DNA of 51,086 nucleotides from Eimeria necatrix (lineage: Eukaryota; Apicomplexa; Conoidasida; Eucoccidiorida; Eimeriidae), in the NCBI RefSeq assembly GCF_000499385.1, contig NW_013655150.1:1-51086 (forward strand), given 5' to 3'. Positions 35,346 to 46,692 of this stretch are shown piece after piece. Numbering within the stretch: the stretch's first letter is position 1; every line of letters starts with the position of its first letter. The notes below the pieces were generated by a model, which saw nothing but the letters and a program-made list of their open reading frames with translations, had not been told where the DNA came from and ran no database searches. The translations under genes were made by a program, and so were the position numbers.

Positions 35346-37779
35346 ACTCCACTAACCTGAAGATGCCTGGTTCACATAGCGCCTTGATAAGAAATGCAGT
35401 GGCCTCTTGCATCTTCCGAAGCAAAACCAAGAAAGCGCTAGCATCATCTGGTGCCAAATCAAGAAAGAGCTCTCGCTTTTCCCTAAGTGCATGCTGTGAG
35501 GGAGGACAACCCAGGTGAGCAACAGTGAACCTCAGCGGCCCTTGGTATTTACGTGCCCATTTTCTACGGTATTTGAATTACTCGTCGACGTCTAGGCCAT
35601 GAAATGGACACGCAGGGTTCACGTCCACATTTTCGGTGTTCTATTTTCAGAAATAAGTTTTGGATGTTCACAGAGAAGTGACATGCGCCTGCCGAGTCAT
35701 TAAACTAGAATGAACTAAGAGGCCTGCAAATCACTTGACGATTTATTAGGAATGCCATGTGCGGTAATTTGAACCTGCAACTAAAAATGGCATTATGCTG
35801 TATCACAGTACCAAAAAGCTTCAGCGCGCGCTCTAGGTATGGCCGGTGAAGGAAATTTTACGGAGCAAACTCACCGAAATGTGATTACACTGCATAATAG
35901 AAGCAGCTTAGAGCTTGTGACGGCAGGGAAGCCGGTGTAGAGAAGGCAGCGAGCAAACAAAATAGTTACAATGCCTGCCCTCAATTTCTCTTGCAGCGAG
36001 AGCACAGGCCAGAACAGTGGTGCAGTCCTTGAAAGAGAAGACAAGAAAGGCTGAGCTCAATGACAAGAAAGGTAAAGGTATCTTTCAACAGCTTCGAGTT
36101 CAGGCTGTAGCTACAACTGCTTGATATCGCCAGTTCGCTGCGTGCGCCGCAAGGCCTGCCTTGCGGAAAGGCCTGCCTTTCAAGAAAGTGGGTTGTGGCA
36201 AGACATTGGCAGGCAAAGGCCGGCCTTTCAAGAAAGTGGGTTGTGGCAAGACAATGGCAGGCAAAAAGCTAGACGCATTGCCGTCAGCGCGGAAAAAGTA
36301 AGGATCTGGCCAGAGGATATGTGGGCAAGAACAAGTGGCCGCCCGTTTCACGTTGTGAGAATGCAGATCTCGGAGTGCTAGGCTCACTGATTGCCGCTCG
36401 CGAAGGGGCGATGGCAATTAACACCTTCATGCAACGAAAAACGCGAGGCACGGTCAGAAATAAATACAAAGTTGCTCACAAGACGTAGCTGATAATGGCA
36501 CTTCAAGCGAATGGAAGAGCCCTAGAAGTGACAGCGGGACCCCAGATGGCCATCCACGGAGTTTATTAAAGCGGCAACACGAGCGTTTGAGAGAGAAAAA
36601 GCAGGAATATCTGATTCCAGGTGCCTTGTGTCACGGACAGTAGTAGCTCCAAATTCTCCGCCAACAGTGTCTCCCTATACCACTAAGAAAATACTGATTA
36701 TGCGAAGCCACCAAGAGCCAATTAGCAAGACTACCACTGATAGAGCAGCGTTGAGAGATACTAGGGATACATAAACCAGTAAAACTAAGGGCACGCGTTC
36801 CTGTAAAGAGGCGGCCGGCATGGGGGATTCTTCAGTTAAGAAGAGGCCATGTCGAAGCTACAGAAACGCGGTACTTCAAGCGCCGTGGCAAGCAACGCTG
36901 TGGAAGCCGTTAAGATAAGCACATAATTTTCGCAAGATGCCTTGGGGGAAGTATGATCTCGTTGTAATCCGCACTCCCAAAAGACTGCCGGTGCAGTAGA
37001 ATGCTTCGCGGTTAACTTGTCTGCGCATGGTCAGCAACTTCAGCGCAGTCTACCACATCACTGAAAGCGGAGTTTCTCGAGGTAGTGCCACATATGTGAG
37101 AATTGGTACCTTGTTATGGGCTGCAAGCGGCTCACTGCTGGAGGCCGGAATCCATTTGTAACACTTGTGTCGTGCGAATGTGTGAATACGCAAGACCTAC
37201 AGTACACACCATTCTCTTCAACCCACAGCTATACAGAATTGCGCAAATTATCCTTCGATGATGCCACCTTCAGAAGTTCTCGATCAACCACTGGAACCGA
37301 CAAGCATTCAGAGTGCTGGGAACACGTCGCCACGCTTGCCGTTTTCTCCAACATCTGCGGCAAAAAATGATCTGAGAGGTAGTGTTCACTACATGATAAA
37401 ATCTGCATCAAGAACTCCCAGTTCTTCGTTGCAGCTCTCAAGCTTCCTACATTGGCCACAGTGGCAAAGCATTTCAAGTAGCGCAGTGCTTGCATGCACG
37501 CAGTAGCTAACTGTGTGTTCGCGTTGTTTGTTTAATCATCTAGTGGAAATTAGCTGTTTTTCTTCAGTAGCGGTATCGAAACCCTCTAAACTGCATATTT
37601 TGACTTCACACTGGGACCCAAGTAGACCTTCGTGGTCGCTCGTTTGGTTACCGGGGTCCGTTCGCTTTCTTGGCTGTTGGATTCTCTGCCCATTGGGACT
37701 TCTACCTTTTCCCCCCGTTTCTGCTCTTTGAGGCACAAGTGTTAAAACCGTAGAAGTGGAGACCTTAACACTAGGCAAC
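35346..37779. other. Gene-poor stretch with a 48-bp tandem repeat
   Basis: No supported gene. The only structured item is the two-copy 48-bp repeat at 36170-36265. Other open frames are short and featureless. The SBDS promoter should lie at the right end. Confidence 0.45.
36170..36265. repeat. Two tandem 48-bp units
   Basis: Unit 1 is 36170-36217 and unit 2 is 36218-36265; they differ at two visible positions (GGCCTG/GGCCGG and ACATTGG/ACAATGG). The length is a multiple of three, and a plus-strand 86-codon frame (36121-36381) reads it as a 16-residue repeat, RPAFQESGLWQDxGRQ. A partial third copy of the first bases (AAGGCCTGCCTT) precedes unit 1 at about 36151. Confidence 0.9.
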
Positions 37780-40700
37780 ATGGCCTTGAAGCAACCTGTT
37801 ACGCAGGTCCGTTTGACGAACGTAGCCGTTGTCAGGCTGCGTTTAGGGGGGGAGCGTTTTGAGGTCGCGTGCTATAAGAACAAAGTGGTCAACTGGAGAG
37901 AAGGTGAGGACACGTGTATGGGTGTGACACTCAGTGCCTTAGATAACTTCTCGCATGGCGCAGAGCTCGTTGCGATTGTTGACCCCAGCTCTCACAAGCA
38001 AGTCGCCGCCGTGAATTAGCCAATCACTGGCTTGTTTGCACGTCACTTTGTGACTGCCTTACGCCTGTAGAGGCTTGCAGGCTCCCGGTTTGTTGGTTTG
38101 TTCACCGCTGTTCAATCTATCGTGCATTTGTGGCTTGTGTACACCCTTCTTCCGCAGGCAAAGAGACAGACTTGAACGAGGCAAGCTCATCTTCAGTCAT
38201 GCAGACATAACGGCACCCTCCGCTGAATCGCCTGACATGCGCAGAGCCCGTAGGATAAAAGGAGCAGCTGCGGCGTAGAAACAAAATACGGCTGCTGTCA
38301 GTCTGTGTGCTGTCAGCATGGCATCATGGCGATAGCAGCTGCAGCAGAAGAGCCCGCCGCAGCAGGACTCCTTGGAGAAAGTCATAGACGCTGCAGTAGC
38401 TGCTGGTGTTGCATGCGCTGCTCTTAGTTTTCTTGCAGCTTAAGCTGTTGCTATGCTGGTGCGGCTCGATGCTCAGGTTCTGCAGGTGGACGCAGTTTTC
38501 CAAAATGTAGCAAAGGGAGAGCTAGCGCGAAAGGCGGAGTTACTTAGATATTTTGGGACGGATGACAAACGGGCCTGCATCTTGAGGATACTGGAGAAAG
38601 GTGGAGCAGCCCTTTCCCTTTTCGCTTTTTGTTTGGCTCACACTATGACCGAATCGGCCCCCCAGTGTTGTTAATCTAACCTGCTTCCTGTTTCGTCTGT
38701 ATCTTTCTTTTTCTGTTGCCTGTTACTCGACGTACAACGAGGGAACACGAACAAGCAGCGTGAGAAGCAGGCAGACTGAAGTCGGTTATGCAGTGTGCTT
38801 CATCACTTTGCAATCGTCTTGCGTGGGGAACCTTCATTAAACCGATGCGTTCCGTCTCCGGGAAACGCTCGCATGTGCCTCTCGTGTGTGTGTGTGTGTG
38901 CTTGTTGCTTCCCTTGATGGTACTCCACACCCCGTGCGAGCGCCTGTTGAGTTTCTGCTTACAGCGTCAGGAAGCCACGTGCTTTACGTGTTGAGATTTG
39001 TCTTTCGTGTCTGTTCAGGGGATCTTCAGGTGTCGGAGCTGGAGCGGCGGCAGCAGCTTGAGTCGCTGTTTAATGATGTGGTTACTTGTGTCGTGGATTT
39101 GACGTACTCAGCTGTCACTGGACTGCCCATTTCTCGTTCAGCTGTCTCAGCAGCTCTGAAGAGCTTGGGATTTGGGGTGCGTCTACAACAGCCGGCGAAG
39201 GCCCAGGCACTGCATGCAGCGCTGCTGCTGCAACAGCACAATCCGAATCAGATACGCAGGCGTCTCATGAAGCTGAACATGCAGCTGCCGCTCCCTGCAC
39301 CCACTGCTGCCTCTCCAGCTGCTGCAGCAGCTGCTGCTGCATCTATGCTGCACTTCATAGTGCGAGATTGCGCCGGCATCATAGAGACGCAGGAACCAAA
39401 AATCGACTTGCTGCTGCTACAACGACAGCAGGAAGACGACTCGGCAGCCACAACAGAGTCGGCACCAGCAGTGCCGTCAGAGTGGCGAATTGTGTTTCTG
39501 GTCCCTCCCGGAGTATACAGGGAGCTCGAAGAAAAGGCGCACGAAGCTGGAGGCTCCCTCACCGTTGTCACTTGGAATTGTCTGTACGACCCGCAGCAAG
39601 ACCAGCACCTATTGCAGCAGCAGCGGCAGCAGCAGCAGCAACACCAGAAGATGCTTGAGCAGCTACAACAGCAGGAGGAAGAGGAGAAACAAGAAAAGGA
39701 GAGACGAGGCAAAGAACGCCAGAGACGGAGAGAGAAAGAAGAGCAGCGGCGACTAGTGCGTCGACTTCGACAGCAGCAGCAAGAAGAGGAACAGCAGCGA
39801 CTGGACGAGCTCCGCGAAAGCCAGCTGATGATGCAGGAGCGCCAGCTGCAGCGAGGCCGCCTGCTTCGGCAGCAGCTTATGGAGCAGGAGTACATAGAGG
39901 AAGAGATGGCGCGATACCAGCTCAGCCAGCTGCGTATGCAAGAAGAGGAGGAGCAGCGTCAGTTTGAGAAAGAGCAGCAGGAGAAGCGCGAGAGAGATTT
40001 GCAGCTGTATGAGGCGCAGCAGATGCGTCTCGAGGATATCAGCCAGCGGAACCACGACCAGCAGAAACTGCAACAGCAGTCAGACACAGGATTTAAGGTA
40101 GAGTCGGCTTCGAATGCCAGAGATCATGATGGAGATGGGTGTCTAAGCACCTTAGACATTGTTGCTGCAGAAGACACTGGCAGCCGTATTGGTGACAGCA
40201 GCAACAGCAGCAGTTGCGAAAACGAACTTTGCTGCTGCTGTTGTGCTGAATGGGGTGATGACAACTGGAAAGACACCTGTACTCGAGCGCAGAGGAAGGG
40301 TCGTGGAGGGAGAAAACAACGCCAACAGCAGCAACAGTCTCAGCAACAGCCTGGAGTTTATGGAGGCTTCGTGGGAGTGCCTTGTTCCTTGCATGCGTCG
40401 ACTTGCGTGCATCAGCGCGAGAGATTTTCTAAAGACATTGATGATGCCCCACGGCGAACGAAACAGCACCTTCGAAAGAGACAGCTGCAGCAGCAACGGA
40501 AGTTGCAAGAACAGAAACTGGAGTTGCAGAAGCAGCAAGAGCAAAAGCAGCAGCGTGAACAACCCGAGTTTGAAGACACTTTGACGCAAGACGGCCTCAG
40601 TTGGCTGCAAAGAGATGCGCAGCCTCTGCAGCAGCAGCATCGGGGACCTGAGCCAGCTGCTGGTGCTTGCTCTGTTAATCCTTCAGAGACCGCTCACCTA

Positions 40701-40922
40701 CAGGAGCAGCAGAAAACGCGCGGTGGGGTTCAATGTCGCATCTGTAACGAGGCGCTTAAAGATGCAGCGGAGCTGCGCGTACACTGCAAGAGCAGCAGAC
40801 ACGCAGCGAACCTGAGGAGACAAGTAGACCGTCTCCCACCTCTCACCGACACACAATGGGCAGAGATGGAGCTAGATGGCCACCTCATAGGAGGGAGGCT
40901 ATCGGAAGTCAGGGGGTTCTAA
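37780..40922 (+). CDS. SBDS: SBDS ribosome maturation factor with long Gln-rich tail and C2H2 finger, four exons
   Basis: SBDS works with EFL1 to remove eIF6 from late 60S subunits. Exons: 37780-37903 (MALKQPVTQVRLTNVAVVRL, FEVACYKNKVVNWREG), 38158-38180 (KETDLNE only), 38477-38600 (VLQVDAVFQNVAKGELARKA, FGTDDKRACILRILEKG), 39019-40922 (GDLQVSELERRQQLESLF, then domains II and III). Phases close to 724 residues. Intron 2 starts with GC (GAG|GCAAGC) because only that joins ...TDLNE to VLQ... as in all SBDS proteins. Domain III is recognisable by WRIVFLVPPGVYRELEEKAH. The usual protein (about 250 residues) ends there; here more than 400 extra residues follow: a Gln/Glu/Arg coiled-coil-like region (CAG runs), Asp/Ser and Cys runs, and a C-terminal finger C-x2-C-x12-H-x5-H (CRICNEALKDAAELRVHCKS then SRH). 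SBDS with a C-terminal zinc finger is known in plants and some protists. Intron 3 holds a GT microsatellite at about 38886-38901. Confidence 0.95.
38886..38901. repeat. GT dinucleotide microsatellite
   Basis: Uninterrupted GTGTGTGTGTGTGTGT inside SBDS intron 3. It is not part of the coding sequence in the exon model chosen. Confidence 0.8.
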
Positions 40923-41625
40923 ACTTGTAAAGATAGCGCGTAGTTGGAGTGGCTGGTGCAGTGATGCGCTGCGGCAATCGCCGCAGCTGCTCTGTACGTA
41001 CTAACACAGACCTTCGGCAGAGGAGGCCGTTGAGTAGTGTCTGTTCAAGCTGCTGCTGTGGCTCTAGCTGCAGCAGCCTTTGTATTGAACAAAAATATGG
41101 ACAGTTTAGCGAAGGATTAGGTCTTAGTCTTATGCTTGGCGCAGATGGCTGTACAAAATCATGCGAAAATCCTCTCCGGGCATCCACTTTTCGTGCGCGG
41201 CGTGAGGATGCAGACACTAAACCAACAAGTTTACTGGCTCTTTTATTTCAGCCCCTACACTAAGTGCACGTAAGATGTATGACTAATGGTACTTCGCGTT
41301 TGCGAGCTTTATGCTTCACAAGTTGCGATGAGGGGGTAAATGCTTGTGAAGACGTGTTGAAGTTGCCGCTGCAGTGTTGTTACATTCAGGGTTCCATTGG
41401 TACACTTCAGACACTTCAGTATTTCGATTTACACTTGAGAATGTACAGGGAGCAATAAAAAGCGCAGCGAGAATTTATTCGGAGGGCCTGTTGCGTGTAC
41501 TGCAATGAGGTGTCCTGTGGCATTGTGCCCTAGCCGGCACGTGTCCGTTCGATAAACACAAAACATGCACTCCGGCCCTCGCAAAAAACTTGTTTCCCCA
41601 GACGACTCAGCAACAGCAGGTGGCG

Positions 41626-41826
41626 GGCTCCAAGATGAGCCAAGGGACCGCCACTAGCTTCGTTCGTAAGGCGTCCAAGGTTAACACGCAGCGGTATGGT
41701 TCGCTCACAAATTGCAAGCTTCCAGCACGAACTCAACAACTACAGTTAACGGGAACAAGACGTGCCAAGCTCCAGAGGACTGCCACTAGGTTGGTTTGTA
41801 AGTTGTCCTCTGTCAACATGCAGCGA
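41626..41826 (+). repeat. Diverged tandem repeat kept in one reading frame
   Basis: Two related segments, 41626-41694 and 41752-41826, read in the same frame of an 88-codon open frame (41590-41856) as GSKMSQGTATSFVRKASKVN... and GTRRAKLQRTATRLVCKLSS..., sharing T-A-T-x-x-V-x-K-x-S-x-V-N-x-Q-R. DNA identity is clearly lower than the protein pattern suggests. It may be a small repeat protein or a decayed duplication; no family is recognised. Confidence 0.45.
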
Positions 41827-41937
41827 CGTAGCACCATCGATTTTGCAGTTGCTTAACTCGCTGCAGATCATGACCACCGGTACAAGGCCGAATGACGCGC
41901 GTGCACTTATGAGTACTCCAAAACGTGGCAGTGCCCC

Positions 41938-42174
41938 GCACAGCGCAATGTTTTAGCTCAGTCGAGGAGGATAAATGCGCTGCAAATGGGGCGATTGGCA
42001 ATAAGGAGTCCGTGTACCAAAGATATTCTTACTCTCACACTCCAGCATCAGGAGAGGCACTCGCATTTAACATTGCTGCTCGCTACTACCGTCACTAAGC
42101 ACAATTTTGATTGGCAATCGCCCCATTTGCAGCGCATGTATCCTCCACGACTGAGCTAAAACACTGCGCTGTGC
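41938..42174. repeat. Inverted repeat, 65-bp arms, about 107-bp loop
   Basis: The left arm 41938-42002 and right arm 42110-42174 are reverse complements at 61 of 65 positions by eye (four substitutions, no gaps). Arm ends read GCACAGCGCAATGTTTTAGC (left) and GCTAAAACACTGCGCTGTGC (right). The loop has no open frame of note. The shape suits a foldback/MITE-like element or a transcribed hairpin. No target-site duplication is obvious. Confidence 0.9.
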
Positions 42175-43081
42175 ACAAATTTTACTTAGCAGCTGTACTC
42201 GTTCATCCCTGCCATGACCATGCGTGCTATCCGCTGCTCCTGCTGGATGTAATGCTGTTGCCAACGCTGTCACTAACGCAAGGACTGTCACTTTTTGTAG
42301 GGTGCACCTAGACTCTACATTCCTTACTGCGCCCGCTGCAGTACGAAAATGCAGCGCATTCGCGCTAAATAAGCCCTGGAAGTGCCTGCTACGGTATCTG
42401 GAACCGCATAGCTAGCTGCCAAAAATACATCGACTCTACTTTCTACCCACGTTGCTACAAATCCTCAAACTTCCGATCGAAGAAGCTGAAGCAGCAACAA
42501 ATGCAGATAGTGATGCCGGCACCGACAGCGCCAAACCGTTCCGAGAGCACGTTTGCCTATGCAAAAGCTCGACACACTGGCATAGAGAAAAACCTTTTAA
42601 TCACATGCCAGAATCCAACAGACCATAACGCAAAAACGCAAAATTGGAATTCAGCTCGTTCACCGACACCCTGCAACACATTGGAAGCAACACGAAGTCC
42701 AGCTGTTTTTGTAGCAGCCGCGGTCACAGGACTTATTCGAGACTTCACTTAGATGGTAGTCGAGCGTGACGGCTCCGTGCATACTTATGCAGCACGAAAA
42801 CAACTTGGTTACTTTTATACCTTCACTGCTCCTGGAGGTCTTCTGGCTCCGCCTTAACAGACAGATCTAAGGGCTCCCCCGTCATGTCTTCCCACCTGTA
42901 AACCCCCGAACCCGACAAAGACAGCTAGTCTAAATGAGCACGTAAGAACGCGGCTGGGACATTCAATACAGCAAGCTATGGGCGCGCCTCAAACTCAAGA
43001 AAGAAACGATAAAGGTCCTTCGGCGAAAATCTACCAGAATTTCGGCTCGATGAGCTGTCCTTCATGCCACTGTATCCATAA

Positions 43082-46000
43082 TTAGAATTGCTCGTCGACA
43101 GCACCTTCGGATATCGGTGCCTCTGTCGCTTCTTGCTCACCGTGTGTTTGCGAGATTGCCTGTATATCAATTCTGAATGCTTGTACTCAACACCTCAGAA
43201 TCTGCACAGTTCTATCTCGTTCTGAGGCCTGACTCTAACCTATCCCCTACATGTAATCCTCTGTACATCGTAATGTATGTACGTCTCTGCTGCCTTGAGC
43301 TTTATATCTTGATCCATTCTTCATACGGTTATTTCAGTTCTCTTCACGATTCACGCGTCACTTACATCCTAAGAACATCTTGCGTTGCCGACTCGAAGTG
43401 GGATGTGGCATCGAACGAGTTGGAAACAAAGATGTTGCTATCTCTGCCGTTGTCTGTACGCTCCAGCAGGTCGCTTACAGCCACAAACTTTTCTTCGATA
43501 TTCCCCAAGAGCTTAAGCGCAGGAGCGAGCTCTGCAACCACAGCAAAATAAATCCAGTCTAGAACGATCGCGCAGCACTAACACTTTATGGAGCCTGACC
43601 ACGGCAAAAGTTGCTGACTATGCTGCACACATAAAGGGGTGACCCAAAGATGCATGACCTTCCTCTCAAAATGCAGGCAGTGAGACCATCATCAAAGCAA
43701 ATCAACACTAAAAGAAATGCTCTCAAACAACCCCCCACTTTTGTAGGTGCAAAGCTCCGATCTCTAGAATTGAAAACCTAAGACGTGCCTTTCTCCGGGT
43801 CATCCGTTTCAACTGTCGTGCTGACAATCGCAATGGTCTTTCCCTTCAAGCAAATTCCGTGAGGGCTAGAGACGACCATTATGTAGATGTCGTTGTGACG
43901 GTTTAGCTGCCTTTGAGGGATGATTATCTGGCAGCTGGTGCTGCCATTGGTAGAAGGGACGGGCGCTCCTAATATGCAAATGCACCTAATGACTCTGCCC
44001 GTACACTTAAGGCGTGACGGGAACTGCTCAGCAATATAAGATGGGTCACAAACCACCATTTTGCACCGAGCGACCTGCGCCACACACCAAAAATGCCCAC
44101 GTAAGTTCACCTAAACTAGTTCTGCATCCAATGATGCCCTTGAAACTTTCTCCTTTTGGCGACCTCGCGTGATCTTATACATCCCTCAAACAGTGGTCCA
44201 TTTAACCTAAGCTACACGAAGAAAGGGAAAACAAGGACGACTTCAGAACACTTTCTGCCAAGCTCTGAAGACACTTTGCAATGCGAGACTTAAGAGTGTT
44301 AACGTAAGCAATAAACCCTAAATTCTTGGCTTAATCCCTGAGTCGCACCTGGCCATCTTTCGTTTTAACTCCGCAGACTTTACCCTGTTCGTCAAGGACG
44401 AAGGAGTCCACTGGCGCATTCAACATGTAGGTCCCTCCGTTCACGGCGCAGAGGCGACTGAAGCCCTCAGGCAGACCACCAAGTCCGTAAACCGGATATA
44501 TAAAAGGTGAACGCCCGTAGCGCGACACAGAATACATGTAGAGCTTAATCCGTTCCATCGTCTCCTGCATCGGCTGCTTCAGGTAGCTGCGGGAAAAGGA
44601 ACATGCCGTACGACATTTGGCATGCAACATGATTAGCATCCACACCTAGACACTGGAAGACACGCGAAAACACAAGCATGACACGCCACCATAAAATACC
44701 GGAAAACAGCACACGACGACTTGCAACCATGCTGTGAAAGACGTCGAGACACGAACACACTCACACGCCTCCTGACCGATCCCTGAGCACGAAGACCCGT
44801 AGTCTAGACTAAGGGTTTCAAAGCCTTAGTGCATGCGGACTCATCGCAAGTGTAAAGTGCCACCGCGTGGCCGACGAAATCAATCGTGTTCGTCTCAAGT
44901 CCAAAGTACTTGTAGACCTGAGGCGCAATGACTAGCAAACTGCATCTGCTATTACAGATCCGATGCGTGCAACCACAAGCCACATTCTGTATGTGCTCAC
45001 AAATTAACATGTTAGCGCGACGCGCTTCGCTAGTCCTCCCGGCAGTGCCTACCTGCTCCATCGAGTGCCTCTTCGGATCAAACCCCTTCCAAGTTTCGGG
45101 CTTGTCTGCCTGCCACTGTGCGCAATAGGCGAAGAAGGAGCGACAGCGGTTTTTTTCCAGCAAAGGCATCAGAGGAGACATGAGAGCTTCTGACTCTGTA
45201 GCGGGGACCTAAAGCCACGAAGTGCAAGACAGACTGTCAGATGCAATTTGTTATGAAGGACACATGTGCTAGCGTGCAGGAAAGTAGCAGTTCCACTCTA
45301 GCCTGCTACAGCCCGCTGCAATGCTGTGCCTCCTCTCGATGCAGCAACCACAGACAAAACAGCAGCAGCAACGGCACCTCCAGCAATTGCAGTTAGGCCA
45401 GTGAGATGACTGCAGCGTACTTTATGAATGTACTTTTCGCCTGAAAAGTAGCCGGCTTTCTGGTACTGATAAACGAAAGTCCCCTCCACCACCTGCCACT
45501 CTAAGTACCTGCAAGCAGCGCCAGCAGACATCGACCGGGCATGCGGGGAAAAATAACAGCACGAGAGTATGGAAGATCTGGAGCCAGAACGAAATATGCA
45601 AAAAGACTGATGCGAATAGGTACGAGGGACTATAGCAAATGTGAAAGGGGAAAATGGCACCTCGTAACCTTCGTCTTCAGCAGGATTTTCACGAGCTTTC
45701 CGCATGCCATTACAAACTTTGGAATCAAATCTACGTTCCATTCTCTGTTGGACCCATATTCAGGAGGAGGGGAAGTACCTGGACAGAAAATGCGAAAGAG
45801 ACCAACGCCCAATAAAATGCATACAAACACACAATGTAACGGCAACAGGGGACAATCCACAGAGGCGGCTGCAGGAAGAAACAAACAGAAGCTCTTGCAT
45901 CATCAATGGCCGTATCATCAGCCCGCGCCGTGTTACTTCACGACGGCAGATATCAACATGCACATAAAGCGCACGAATGTGCTTTGGCGATAGGGCATAA

Positions 46001-46692
46001 GGCCACCAAGCAGAAATAGGGTGACATTTTGCCTCGTGCCGTGCTGTATCAGGTAGGGGTCCCCACCTGGTTTGAATTTGTTGTAAAGATTTGTGAGGCT
46101 GAGAGATGCACACTCTCCTCCGTAGTAGTTGTTCCGGTCCAAATGCAGCACCTTCTTTCCAGCTGACGAGAGGAGGCCACTCAAGATACACTCCTTGAGA
46201 CCAGTGCCGCAAACTACAACCTAAACAGAGAAGCCCAAGAAGTACACCCACACCCACTGCTTCACTCCAGGTTAAGGCTTTTCAATATGAAGCCAGAATG
46301 GCCCGCGCAGATCATGCAAATGTGAAAGAGATCGGATTGATGGAAAAGGGAGAGGAAGCGAGAATGCGGCTTGTATGACTGGCCCTCGTGTTAGAAACGC
46401 TCCTGCTGTGAAGGGTGGTGCTGTGTCGCAGCTGCCAGAGCACGAGATTGCAGTCACTGAAACATCTTCGGAAACGGGGCATGCAACGAAACACTCCATA
46501 CCCGCAGGCAACTCCGACAATCAAACTGTAAGGTCCTTTTTACAAGACACCGGCAAACTGCCGCGCCTAGAGTTACTGCTGTTCCCACTACAATTGCTGT
46601 TTCTACCACAACATTACACAGTCAAGGCCTCTAGCTCTGTTAAGCCTCAACGGAGCATACAAACTTCTCCTCACGTCATATTCCTCATCCAT
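43082..46692 (-). CDS. GDI1: Rab GDP dissociation inhibitor (GDI), ten exons
   Basis: GDI extracts GDP-bound prenylated Rab GTPases from membranes and recycles them. Exons: 46692-46675 (MDEEYD), 46220-46067 ([33 protein letters not shown]), 45778-45661 ([20 protein letters not shown]), 45508-45421 ([14 protein letters not shown]), 45208-45053 ([20 protein letters not shown]), 44917-44841 ([14 protein letters not shown]), 44586-44349 ([31 protein letters not shown]), 44074-43789 ([40 protein letters not shown]), 43531-43366 ([20 protein letters not shown]) and a tentative last exon 43172-43082. The total is 463 residues, as expected for GDI. GxGLxE and the YYGGE Rab-binding-platform motif are intact. 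The intron after 43789 starts with GC (AAAG|GCACGT); no GT donor keeps the conserved ...EPEK-ELxPALxLL... frame. All other introns are GT-AG. The last exon is the least certain part. Confidence 0.95.

Larger units (their letters stand above)
40923..43081. other. Convergent intergenic region with repeats
   Basis: Lies between the 3' ends of SBDS (+) and GDI (-). It contains the diverged tandem repeat at 41626-41826 and the inverted repeat at 41938-42174. No conserved gene was found. Confidence 0.5.

Noticed and set aside
36151..36265. CRISPR-like direct repeats
   Set aside because: Units are contiguous without spacers, and the genome is eukaryotic; it is a simple tandem repeat.
39248..39895. 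Minus-strand 215-codon Ser/Cys/Arg-rich frame
   Set aside because: Mirror image of the CAG-rich SBDS exon on the plus strand; no family features.
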